Shown here: piece by piece, positions 48,470-59,021 of the stretch
Layout: each line of letters starts with the position of its first letter
Position numbering within the stretch: the stretch's first letter is position 1
Notes under the pieces: generated by a model
Database searches by the model: none
What the model was told of the DNA's origin: nothing
What the model saw: the letters and a program-made list of their open reading frames with translations, nothing else
Source of the DNA: Eucalyptus grandis
Lineage: Eukaryota; Streptophyta; Magnoliopsida; Myrtales; Myrtaceae
Assembly: GCF_016545825.1 (NCBI RefSeq)
Contig: NC_052616.1
Location: forward strand, 33,656,192 to 33,720,191
DNA: 64,000 nt
Direction: 5' to 3'
Made by a program: the position numbers and the translations under genes

Positions 48470-49677
48470 GAAAGGGCTAAACTTCTTGTTCAATAATTCC
48501 TCGTGCATAATTTCTTTTTTGCTTTGAGTCCCTTTAATTGATCCTGTTATTTGCTTTAACATGTCCCCAAAGGATCACGGTTGCTTGCCATACAAGCAAA
48601 GAGGCTTAGAGAATCAGTGAGTCCTTTTGGAGCTAGCTTTGGTAAATATGAAGCTGCGAATGTGGTAACTTATTGGTTGCTCCACCGCCATCATACCGTT
48701 CAACTTTGATGGCCACCGGTAAAATTTTACATATTCCATTGGCTTTTCAATTGTTACTAGGATCATCCTTCAAATCGATTATTACCGCATATCAAGGTTC
48801 AGTAATCATTGACAAATCGGTCTGTAATTTAATTTATGTATCACTAGAACTCCACTTAGCAACCTCAAAAGCCTAATATTGTGTATCGAAAGACCTATTT
48901 TGGCGAGTTTGTAAGTCCCAATCATAAGAAAGTATGTTATGTGTCAACCACATAATTGATGTGGCTAGCCAATTAATCGCATTGCTTGCATGATGCGAAT
49001 TTCATAGCTCATGACTCACACACACGAATGCGATAGGCACCTTGAAGCATACAAACTTTTTCAATTGGCTTGTTCTTTTTGGAACATTGAGAAGGAAATT
49101 TTCAATACTTATGGAATAGGAGGAATAATCCATTTTATAGATATCATCAATTCGTCTTGAAAACCTTATATTTCGAAAGAAGCTTGTATCCATACTAAAA
49201 TCCGGATGGTGATTTACATCAAGAAGTAATTGAGGTTTTTTATTGAAAAATTTATTTTTATTCAGGGAACAAATATAGTTTCTTTATTTATGATTTGATA
49301 AGATATTTGGAATCTATGTCGAATTGATAGATAATATCCTCTGACTAAATTTCGTTAGAAGAGAGTAGAGTTTCTTCATTTTATCTGATATAAGATCTCA
49401 ATTGGTCATGTTATAGACTAGAGGCATCGGGGTTTACTTGTCTGGACGCTTAGTCATCCTCTTTCAAAGTAGCTATGCTAATGGAGCACCAGAGTTTTCA
49501 GATATGGACCTGGGAAAAAAAAAGTTTGATTAGACTGATTGGATTGCGATTAAGTAATCTGCTATTACTCTTATGACCATATCTCCGTAGAACGACTTCA
49601 TACTTCCTTCTGCTATACTATTAATTAACTCTAAGATGTTACTTAATTAGTTGTCAGATACTAAATTAGACTGCAAG
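48470..49677 (+). repeat. Repeats S (right half) and T of the middle unit
   Basis: Positions 48470-48735 match 43930-44192, and 48730-49677 match 44946-46120. This copy shows the empty site of the SINE (about 49510-49530). Non-coding. Confidence 0.65.
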
Positions 49678-50372
49678 CAAAAACCTTTCACATCCCTCTA
49701 AGCCAGATTAAAAAGTCGGTTTGCTGTTCATATATATGCACAGAATGCATGGTCCTCAAACACTCACCAAGTTCATTCAAGTTTCGCTATGCGGAAGTTC
49801 CTTTATGGCTTGAGAGAGGTGGGGGAAATTAAACGGGTACGACGGGTTGGGCTCGAATTTGAATTTTTGCGAGGGGTGAAGAGAAAGTTTCTATATGCTC
49901 TTCTGGTTTTCTTCGCCAAACACTCGACTTAGAGAATAGGTGACGAGAACTAGTCTCTTTACACATGGGACACGTGAGTGAGTGCGATACACGTATCACC
50001 GTTAAATTTTGTGAAACTATGTCCAATTATTTTTAAAACTCAAAAACTAGGTGCAGTTTATTAGAAAGTAAATGGGACCTAGAAAAGTTTGAATTTACAA
50101 TCTACCGCTTTAATATCATGTAAAATTTTATGTGATTTTATCTAACTGTCCTAGAAACTTAAATCATTAGCAGAAGACGGGGTTTAATTCAAATACTTTA
50201 ACTGTCACCACTGACCAAACACAATAGGAAATCGCAACCTTAGAATGTAGCCAAATACACCAAGGCAAATATATTTTAATTTCTGCAAAATCATAGATAA
50301 AATCAAATGATCAAATGAAAATAGTGATTGGGAGGGAGCGACGTGACCTCGACGTTCGCTGTCACCAAGTCA

Positions 50373-51870
50373 TCAATCATTCGATTCACTAGCACCATTC
50401 GAAGGCGAACTAGCGGAGGTCCCGCTTGCTGCTCCATCATCTTTCGAGTCATCCAAAAGGTATGTCTCAACTTTCCATAGATAAAAGTAAGCAAGAACAA
50501 GCCAATATATCAGACGACGTATGGGACGTCTCTGGCTCCGAAAGAGTGGAGGGCATTCTAACAATTTGACACTTGAGATAATGAGGAGGAAAAGAAATCC
50601 CAAATGAAATATGTGTGAGTTAAGGAAGGGTGTCTTAAGCCCCCATGGGGAAACACACAGGAAAGAGGGAATGAATTTATTGAAATCAAGCAAAGGGAGT
50701 TTGCCAACTGTCAAGGTGACGCCGCTCAAGAAAGTGGCGGACATCGCCGGGAGTGCGATTGTTAGCAGCAGTATCATGTGCTGGTATGCAGCTATTGCCA
50801 TGTAGACGATGTTTTACTGGGCCCAGATGAGGTTGACCACCGCGATCATTGAGAAGAACATGGCGATGGTGTTGCAAATCGCAACGGCCTGGAACATTTT
50901 CTTGTCTAGCATCATAGCCATGCCCCAATCATCTTCGGAGGCAGTGTCCGGGCCGTTAAATGCTCCAGGAACTGCGAAACCAGCTGCAAAAGTCACGGTG
51001 GCCACGAGCGTCACCACCAGCAGACGGGTATTGATCGCATCCTTCTCGTGGTCCATGTTCGGCTTCTTTTCGTGGATGCCAAATATCGTAAGCGCTTCAT
51101 CTCGAACTTCCGGACTAAGTGCGAGTAAGTCTATGCTTACAGCCGAACCTTTCCCAAAATGACGTGGATTTCAACACCATGACTGTCAATTCCTGAGATG
51201 GGAAGCAAATAAAGAAAAAACAGAACAAATTGTTACCATATCGATAGCGGGAATGAACCCTGGGATACTTATTTAAAGACAAAAATAGTGACTGTTTATG
51301 TTACCTACCTTCCGCAACGTCTACTCCCTTCTGATGCGATCTTGAGCAATGTCAAGAGTGGCCAAGCATTCGTGGTTAAGAATGAAGAGGTCCATTCTTT
51401 TATCCAGCACAAGAAGAATCAAAGCCACGGCCTGCGAATGCATTGTGGCCAAGTGCATAGCTATATTTCCAGCATAATCTCTATCATTTATCAGCATCCA
51501 CAGTTCCGGATGTCTGAGTATATATCTCACTGCTGAAGCTTGCCCATACTTCGCTGTGGCATGAAGAGCAGCTTGTACTCACCCGTTCGGGAACTCGGAT
51601 ATTGTACGTAGCTTCTCAATGAGTTCAACATAACCCATCTTCCTTACAATATGAATGGGAAGATCCCCATTCATGTCCCGTGCTCGGGCCAAGTATTCAG
51701 TTTCTGGTCGAAGGAGTTCGAATACTTTGGTCTGATTCGTGTATGCAGCCAAATATTACAACCTCTAGAGTTCGTCATTGCAAATAGCTTGATGTTGTTT
51801 TTCAGCATCTTGGCCGCTAAATCAAAGATCATGAGCTCCAAATTAGGGAACCATAATCACAACTAGGATT
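50373..51870 (-). pseudogene. Ankyrin/PGG pseudogene copy B, 3' exons
   Basis: Paralogous to exons 2 and 3 of copy A. The exon 2 counterpart (about 51870-51320) retains VPNLELMIFDLAAKML and a LRHPELWMLINDRDYAGNIA piece but shows frame breaks and a stop just before its end. The exon 3 counterpart (about 51190-50373) retains the PGG block NTRLLVVTLVATVTFAAGF then AVPGAFN and the following hydrophobic segments. A stop interrupts it near 50806, after which the frame continues to a Ser/Asp-rich C-terminus ending at 50373. The longer serine-rich tail differs from copy A. The product cannot be full-length. Confidence 0.7.
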
Positions 51871-53027
51871 GATAGTCACCGATGCTGGATTCGATTGCAA
51901 TGCTGAACTCGTTGCGATAATCTTGATTGAATGAATCAATTGCTTCTGGAAATTTATCTAACCCGTTTTCAGGTTCAAATAAGTATGGCTCTTTGAGCTG
52001 TGAATCTTCAAGCATGGTGATTTTCATTCTCCAACATGATGGAAGACGACCTGTGACTCTAAGACCCTAGACAAATTTCAAAAAGATCCAATTACTAAAA
52101 AAGCCTCTAGCATGGATGACTTCATTTCTCTAGCGTGATAGGAAAGCCTTGATCTTGCTCTGTCTATGGCTTTTCTTTTCCTTTCTAATTTTCATTGCAT
52201 TATGCTTACTTAATCTACACTTGGTCATTATCATTTAGTAAGGTTTTCTTAATAAATCTTTAATGAACGCGTAACATTACTGTTTCATATTATACTGGTA
52301 CATACATGACTTGTGACATTGTTTGTATTATGGGAAGTGGCAAATCTCTTTTATACTTTCTAAGATTGTCCTTGCGTTACCGTATGGTAAAACAATGTGA
52401 AACGCATAAAAGTTTTGTATGTCCAACTACTTCATACGAATCAACCAGACAGAAAATATTTATGATTTATCAAAACTTATGGCAAAGTTGCCCCCCACTC
52501 TAGCGGCCAAAATAAGAACGCAAGTAGTGTGTGCAGGCCCTTATTTGAAACTAAGTTGATTACTTCATATACTTATTTGACATAACATTCACTTTTGAGC
52601 GCCATTTCGAGAACATAATCTTATTTCAGGCCTGTATTTTAAATTCTCCCAATATCTATTGGGTAAATGGAACAGATTTGGGGTTGAATGTGAAAGATCC
52701 TATAGAGTTTGGGATGTATCTGAGGTTTGTAAAATGTAATGATCTAACTCTATTAAAAGTGGGATTGTCTTGAGATTAACTTGAACCCTTAAAAAAGATT
52801 TATTGGAAACTAACATTATCATCAACAAGCATTATTTCAAGCCTATCTTTCTGCTACTATCATTGTTAGATGCCAGATTTTTAAGACTGTCGATCATGAG
52901 TATTTGCACTTTGTAGTTTTTCTAATTGAAGATCAACAGCACGAGTTTTAGCAAATTAACTTGGGATGAAATCGGTCATGACAGATGCTAAAAGTTGTTC
53001 CACATAGATGGATATTACCTATAAGCA
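51871..53027 (-). other. Intron 1 of copy B, part 3' of the SINE/retroelement
   Basis: AT-rich intron sequence paralogous in parts to 39790-42130 of copy A (for example the 'gatggatattacctataag' stretch at about 53008). No coding signal is seen. Confidence 0.5.
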
Positions 53028-53136
53028 AATTTAGGTACGTACACCTAATCGTGGATAGCTGTGCTGAAATTAGAATCTCTCTCTCATCGCTGAGGTCAAG
53101 AGTTCAAATCTAGGCAGTTAATAGCGTTGTAAGTGG

Positions 53137-53151
53137 TGTTAGAAAAAACAC

Positions 53152-53182
<31 letters not shown>

Positions 53183-53640
53183 AGAGCTCTCCAGATCCCT
53201 CTCTCTAGATTTGTCTCTTTTCCTCTAGAAGTCGCAGGTTGCTGCAGAAGAAAGTCAAAAGAAAAATATGCAGCCCACAATTGTTGACTACTTAAAGTCG
53301 GCAAGTCGAGAGCTTGAAGGACTCCACCGACTTTGCAGCCTATAAATAGGAGGACGTGTGTCTTGTACGAGAGAGTTGAGAGGTAGGGTGATAGGGGTCT
53401 TGGGTGAAGTAAGTGTGAGGAGTGTGTGTACGTAAAGTGTGGGGTGTGTACGTGAGTGTGTGAGTGGGTGGGAGTAGGTGGCGTGAAGTGTAGAGTGAGA
53501 AAGAGTGAGTGGGTGTGTGCAAGAAATTGTGTTCGTGTGAGGGTGAGAGGTGTATGAGAGTGGTGTGTGTAAAGAATTTGCAATATTGCTTATATAAAAT
53601 AAAGTGATTTTTTACTTGAACATCCACTTGCTTCTCAACA
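53137..53640 (+). repeat. 5' LTR of the gag-only element
   Basis: 504 bases, beginning with a short A run and a CT microsatellite (about 53153-53182), with TATAAATA at 53341-53348 as the likely core promoter, followed by GTGTG-rich leader. The low-complexity minus-strand ORFs here (Thr/His/Pro-rich) are not genes. Confidence 0.88.
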
Positions 53641-53642
53641 AG

Positions 53643-53654
53643 TGGTATCAGAGC
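53643..53654 (+). promoter_or_regulatory. Primer-binding site (initiator Met tRNA)
   Basis: TGGTATCAGAGC, two bases after the 5' LTR, is the complement of the 3' end of plant initiator methionine tRNA, the usual primer of copia elements. Confidence 0.85.
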
Positions 53655-53849
53655 AGGTTATCGGAGGCTGTGCGAAGACAGTAGTCGGGGACCATCGTAA
53701 GTAAGCAAGGCGGTCAGGGATCGTCAAGCCAAGGAGTCAAGAAGCGAAGGACATCGGAGTTCTGCTAGTGCACAATTTGGGATTGCGAAGTCAGTTGGTT
53801 CGGGACCAGACTTACTTGGTATAGTGCGGGGCATTATACTCAAGTCACC

Positions 53850-55629
53850 ATGGTGGATTTCTCGAGTCCGGTGAACGGTATGGAGAAACTCAATGACTTT
53901 AATTATAATAATTGGAGTACCCGCATGTGGTATTATTTGCTTGGACAAGATTTATGGGATATTGTTGGCGGCAACAACACCACACCACCCACAAATGATA
54001 GTGATTTAAGAAAGTGGAACGTCAAGTAAGGTAAGGCGCTTTACGTTCTTGCCGTGACTGTTGATGATGAATTATTGCAACACATAAAGAGTGCGAAGAC
54101 CCCGAAGGAGGCTTGGGATAACTTGGCGACGTTGTTTGCGAGGACAAATGATGCCAAGTTACAATGCCTGGAGAACGAGCTCCTCTCAATCTCACAACAA
54201 AGTATGACGGTAAGTCAATACTTTTCTAAAGTTAAATCTATTTGCGAAGAAATTTCAAAATTAGATCCTGAGAATGCCATCTCTGAGACAAGAATGAGAA
54301 GAATAATAATTCATGGGTTAAGACCAGAGTATAACGGTATTGTTACGGCCACTCGTGGATGGGCAAATGAGCCAACTCTAACTGAGTTGGAAAATATATT
54401 GGCCAAAGGCCTTAGATAAACAAATCCCTAAGGTCTCAATTAAGGAGGATGAAAGTGCCATCTTCAGTAATAAAAGAGGGTTCAAAGGCCAAAATAGAAA
54501 TAGAGTAGGTGCAAGAGATGGCAAGCCATGGAAAAATCATGAAGATTGGCGAAGGCAACTAGAAGAGAAAGGTTATCAGCCAGGGGGAGCTCATCAAGAT
54601 CGTGACGACAATGACGATGAAGACAAGAGCAACAAAAGGCGTAGCAAACGGTGCTACGTTTGTGGCAAGGTAGGACATATTGCTAGATTTTGTTGGTACA
54701 GGCAAGAAGAAGGAAATGTCGTCACCTCTTGGAAGAAGGAGATTGAAAGTGAAGAAGAATGGGACTTTCAAGCGCCTGTTGCAATGAAGGAACGAGAAGA
54801 GCTTGCAACAGCTTGTATAGTTGAGTTGGATAATTCGACAAGTTCTATCACGACCCCGAATAAGAGCAAGCCAAGGGAGAACTTGAAGAAGCAACTAACA
54901 ACGCCAACAAGCAATTGTGAAAAGAAACTGCAAGAGATGCAGGAGATGATAAAGAAGCTAAAAGTTAAGAATGCAAAGATGGAGAATATGTTGAAGAAAA
55001 GGGATGAGATGATAAGGCAGAATGATCGAGAGCTCAAGGCAAAAGAAAGGGAGCTAGAGAAGTTCCGATGTGAGTTCAAGAAGCCGCAAAAGCTTCAGGA
55101 CCTCAAGCCCACTATGATGTTTCGAATTAATCATATCGGAAGAGACAATGAGCAAATGAAGGAGAAAAATAAAGTTTTCTTTGAGAAAAGGAGGCCATCT
55201 ACACCCCACATCCCATGGTGTAAGGATCGGTGGAATAAGATCAAGGGGAAGAAATTTTATGAGGAAAATGATCAAGAGATCTACATTGAAGTGCTTCGGA
55301 TGGGATTGAATCGGTTGAAGCACGAAATGAAAGTCACAAATGAGAGGCTTGATCGAATGAGTTCTAATCTCAAATTTCTTAGAGGAGATATACTGAGTAC
55401 GAAGACCGAATTGAGTGAGAAGAAGGAAAAGGAGATTAATGGGCAAAATGAATTGGTATTGCAAAAGTTCAAGGATCACAAAACTCAATGGAAAGTCGCA
55501 GCAAGAGAAGCAATTGGAGATGAAGCCATAGAGCCATCCACATCTGAGGAAGCTTTACAATATGCTGAACGGAGGGAGACAGTTGAAGAGTCCAAAGCAA
55601 TATTGGCACGGCTACTATATCTAAATTAA
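53850..55629 (+). pseudogene. Gag polyprotein with coiled-coil extension (one stop, one frameshift)
   Basis: From the ATG at 53850: a DUF4219-like N-terminus (FNYNNWSTRMWYYLLGQDLW), an in-frame TAA at about 54027, then a UBN2/copia gag domain (54054-54410, with AWDNLATLF and LENELLSISQQSMTVSQYFS). A one-base frameshift lies near 54400-54415. The second frame runs open to TAA at 55629 and holds a basic linker, a CCHC zinc knuckle at 54652-54693 (CYVCGKVGHIARFC) and about 310 residues rich in Lys and Glu. That last part has heptad-like stretches predicted to form coiled coils (about 54900-55080 and 55290-55490). Gag forms the virus-like particle and binds RNA. The C-terminal extension occupies the place of pol and I do not recognise it. 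With two breaks, this copy does not make one protein as read. Confidence 0.8.
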
Positions 55630-55653
55630 GAGAGAGTAGTCGGTGAGAGGGAG

Positions 55654-56151
55654 TGTTAGAAAAAACACCGCCTCTCTCTCTCTCTCTCTCTAGAGCTCTC
55701 CAGATCCCTCTCTCTAGATTTGTCTCTTTTCCTCTAGAAGTCGCAGGTTGCTGCAGAAGAAAGTCAAAAGAAAAATATGCAGCCCACAATTGTTGACTAC
55801 TTAAAGTCGGCAAGTCGAGAGCTTGAAGGACTCCACCGACTTTGCAGCCTATAAATAGGAGGAAGTGTGTCTTGTACGAGAGAGTTGAGAGGTAGGGTGA
55901 TAGGGGTCTTGGGTGAAGTAAGTGTGAGGAGTGTGTGTACGTAAAGTGTGGGGTGTGTACGTGAGTGTGTGAGTGGGTGGGAGTCGGTGGCGTGAAGTGT
56001 AGAGTGAGAAAGAGTGAGTGGGTGTGTGCAAGAAATTGTGTTCGTGTGAGGTGTGAGAGGTGTATGAGAGTGGTGTGTGTAAAGAATTTGCAATATTGCT
56101 TATATAAAATAAAGTGATTATTTTACTTGAACATCCACTTGCTTCTCAACA
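55654..56151 (+). repeat. 3' LTR of the gag-only element
   Basis: 498 bases, nearly identical to the 5' LTR, with a shorter CT microsatellite and TATAAATA at 55850-55857. Confidence 0.88.
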
Positions 56152-56292
56152 AGTGGGGAGCCATGGTATTGGGATCTTGTGCTCTCTCCCCCAAGATATA
56201 GGGGCCCGGCCCTTCGGTGCCGTCCAGGCATGGGAGGCCCGTGGTGGAGTCCTCGGTCATAAAAAAACAAAAAAACAAAATTAGCTACGTAC

Positions 56293-57076
56293 CATAGTAA
56301 TCGCGCTGGATGGCTCCATGAACAGGCGGCAATCCTTGTATCCTCGACGGTTCTAGCAGAAGGGAAAATAAAACGTCGTGTATAGTCACCAGTGTCGAGA
56401 GCCAGGTACAGGGGAGATTTCTTTTCCGCGTTCATTCAGTACACAGGTTCTGAATCTTTGCCCGACAAACGACGGACCACGTCGACGCGACGACAAACCA
56501 CAGCCTCATGCAAAGCAGTGTTTCCATGTCTGTTTTCTATCCTCAGGATCAAGGTCTGGTCCTCAACATTGAGGAGGTTTCTTGCCCAGTGAATCAACAT
56601 CGCGGCGGCTCTAGATCCTCCGCCCCTGGCGGCCATGTTGAAAGGGGGCGGTGTTGTGGAAGTTATCTCCCAATCATCTTGGGCGGCTATGAGGTGGTCA
56701 TTGACATAATCAACCAGAAGCCTTACGATGTCTTCCTTGCCTGCGTGCTGTGACGTGGAGCAGTGAACTGCCCAATGGCCCCGGAAATTGTAAATGGCAG
56801 ACGGATCGGTTTCTCGGCAAGCCTATCGACCACGGAAATGAACTCTTCGACATCAGCCGTGCGGTTGATGACATCCGCCAGTCTTCGAACAGGTGCATAC
56901 ACTTCTGCCGGATCTTGTTGCACCGCGGTTCTCACAGCCGCCAATGCATTATTCATTCTCTCCCGTCGACTCCTCCAGATTTCTTCTTCCTTCAAAGTAT
57001 CCATTTCATCCTTCTTGACCTCCTCCTCGATCGAGTTGCTCATGCCAACGTCCCCTACTTCTATACATAGCTCCAT
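56293..57076 (-). pseudogene. Ankyrin/PGG pseudogene copy B, exon 1
   Basis: Starts at the ATG at 57076 (MELCIEVGDVGMSN), equivalent to copy A's MDVKVYIGEEVGMN, and is colinear with copy A exon 1 to a GTACGTA donor near 56293. Recognisable pieces are LAEKPIRLPFTISG, SSLLHVTAR, KEDIVRLLVDYV and GNTALHEAV. Two frameshifts near 56740 and 56660-56640 and a TGA in place of a Trp codon (about 56436) break the frame. Together with the stops in its 3' exons this copy is dead. Insertions in its intron are not needed to explain the inactivation. Confidence 0.75.
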
Positions 57077-57344
57077 CAAGCGTAAGCTATGTAAGTATCG
57101 TCAGTTGTTGCGAGGAAACAAGGGTTGTGTAAGGAGCCCTCACATCATTTAAATAGTAAATAATGCATTCGTCTAATTATTTAAAAAAATTATAATAATC
57201 AATAGTGATTTTACAAAATCTTATATGGAATCAAAACAAAAAATTTTGAGTTTCAAATTGTTGCGCAAGATCACGGAAACATGCCTGAATACAAACTATT
57301 TGCTGTGAGAATTGAAGTGCAAGATATTAACAAGACGTAGCAAA

Positions 57345-57907
57345 TGTTGAAGAGAGCACCGCCACTCTCTCTCCCTTCTCCAGAATATTCTAGCAAAAAT
57401 CCATCAATAAAGAAAAGCTGCGCCACTTCTACACTTATTCAAAGAAATCTAGTTGCTAGACTGTAATAGGATGATATTTGTAGAATACTGTAGAAAGCCA
57501 GCAAAGTCGGTGAATGCACCGACCTTCCATCCTATAAATAGGAGCAAATTGCTCCTCATGTAGGTGTGAGTAAGAAGTCCAACTAAGAGGGTCTGCGTGG
57601 GTGTGCAGAGAGAGGAAAAACGTTGCGTTGTAGTGGGTGGCGTGAGTGTAGAGCGTGGCATGAGCAGAGAGTAAAATAGTGGTCCCATCGTGTAGGCATA
57701 GGAGTCTATAGAAAGAGTGTAAGGGGCCTTGTGTATGAGTGGGGTCTTTGAAGGTGGTCGTCTAAAGTGTGCCGTGGGTGTACATGAGTGAGTGACGTGA
57801 GAGTGGTGTATGTAAGTGTGAGAGTTCATTGTATACTTATGATGCAATTTAGTGTTATTGTAATATTAAGAAAGTGTTTATTAAAGTCACGCTTTCGCAA
57901 CTCAACA
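57345..57907 (+). mobile_element. Solo LTR, 563 bp, distant relative of the gag-only element's LTR, target duplication GCAAA
   Basis: Starts TGTTGAAGAGAGCACCGCC and ends CTCAACA, with GCAAA before (57340-57344) and after (57908-57912). It shares layout with the LTRs at 53137 and 55654: an 'agcaccgcc' or 'aacaccgcc' phrase, CT run, 'agtcgg', 'cctataaatagga' (TATAAATA at 57533-57540), a GTG-rich leader, and a CAACA end. Overall identity is low, so it belongs to a sister family. The paralogous stretch near 43115 in unit A lacks it. Confidence 0.75.
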
Positions 57908-57912
57908 GCAAA

Positions 57913-58692
57913 TTTTTTTGTGGCGGTTTGGTCGGGCGTAACTATTATATGGAGAGAGATTGATGAGACGTTCTATTTGAAACGAGCAAAAGATTATAGG
58001 TGCTCAAATCTCTTATTCATGAAGTAATTCTTGAGCTCCGGTTACACCGAAAGATACTCAAAAAAAAAAAGAAAAAGAATCAAAGTATATATTAGAGTTT
58101 CTTAAAAAATTTCTTTGAGAGAGAGGGTGCCTAGCAAATGGTGGCAGTGAGCGCTGCAGGATCGAGCTCGAAGATGGCAGTGGACAACGATTGCGCCACA
58201 GGGACAGGGCTGGGGACATGGTAGAAATGGCAGAGACAGCTATGAGAGAGAGACTGGGTTTTTGGAGTTGAACAAAGACGAACGCAGGCTACATCTCATG
58301 TACAACTCTCAGCCTCCTAACAAAATCAGGTCCTGGACAGAATGCTGCATTGCCTAATCAGTCGTCACGCATTTTCCCCACGACGACTCTCAGAATCTTG
58401 CAAACTAAGTAGATCGAGGCACGCGTTTAGCAGGTCCTTTATTTAGTCCAGCTTGAATGGGGCTGGGATTTGATGGCCCCAGGAATCGACTTTTTCAGCC
58501 AGAAAATAGATGTATCGCTGCTCATGGGGCGATCGTGCAGGCTGAAGTTAGCGCTGTCCAACGGTGGGGGGCGCAGAAGCAAGGACTTAAAAGAAAGGAC
58601 AGTTTGGTAACTTGAGAAAGACTGCTAATCCTAATGCAGTAGGAAACAAGACTGTTCTGTTGATATACATTAACACCATTGAATAAGAGTGA
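57913..58692 (+). repeat. Flank of copy B with spacer repeat S (broken off by the LINE)
   Basis: 57913-58540 is paralogous to about 43120-43440, and 58545-58692 to 43556-43705 and 34078-34225 (phrases 'gaaaggacagttt', 'actgctaatcctaat' and 'acattaacaccat'). The match stops at about 58692 where the LINE starts. Non-coding. Confidence 0.55.
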
Positions 58693-59021
58693 GTCTCTCC
58701 CTCGTCTCGGAGCTTCTCTCTCATCAATGGTGTGAGTCCCTCCTCTATCTTCGTCGATAGCTGAATCCCTATAATCCCATTCGGTGTTCCCATCCACTCC
58801 ATGGATATACCCACAATCTTCCCCGTGATTAGCTTGCCTGGGCGATTCTCAGCAACTTCCCTGCGTTTTTGGCAAAACCCACTTCGCTTCCTCCGTTTGG
58901 GTGCCGCATCATCCTCAACCCCTCCTCTCGGCATCAGCGATGGCATCTGATCTCTGCCCTTTAGTCTGATTGATCGCTGGTTCCAGTTTTCTCTTTAAAC
59001 CCTAACTCCCAGAAATCACCA

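Larger units (their letters stand above)
53137..56151 (+). mobile_element. Gag-only LTR retrotransposon (TR-GAG-like, copia-type), 3.0 kb, target duplication AGTGG
   Basis: The 5' LTR is 53137-53640 and the 3' LTR 55654-56151, both TGTTAG...CAACA. AGTGG flanks the element (53132-53136, 56152-56156). The primer-binding site TGGTATCAGAGC (53643-53654) matches the initiator Met tRNA. A purine tract (gtgagagggag) precedes the 3' LTR. The 2.0-kb interior encodes a copia-type gag and then a long charged coiled-coil region, and no protease, integrase or reverse transcriptase. Outside the CT microsatellite the LTRs differ at about two substitutions and two small indels, so insertion was recent. It must depend on enzymes from another element. 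It sits in a SINE in intron 1 of ankyrin copy B. Confidence 0.88.
53043..56278 (+). mobile_element. tRNA-derived SINE in intron 1 of copy B, split by a retroelement
   Basis: Without the nested element (53137-56151 plus one target duplication) the unit is about 216 bases. It has an A-box-like tagctgtgctga, a B-box-like gagttcaaatcta and an A-rich tail (aaaaaaacaaaaaaacaaaa). Flanks match imperfectly as a target duplication: aatttaggtacgtac (53028-53042) and aaattagctacgtac (56278-56292). The duplicated segment includes the GTACGTA splice donor of copy B exon 1 (minus strand), so the donor now exists on both sides of the SINE. Confidence 0.65.

Noticed and set aside
53110..53627. Minus-strand Thr/His/Pro/Ser-rich ORFs in the LTR (also 55797-56093)
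   Set aside because: They are the complement of the GTGTG-rich LTR leader. They occur in both LTRs and have no protein family.
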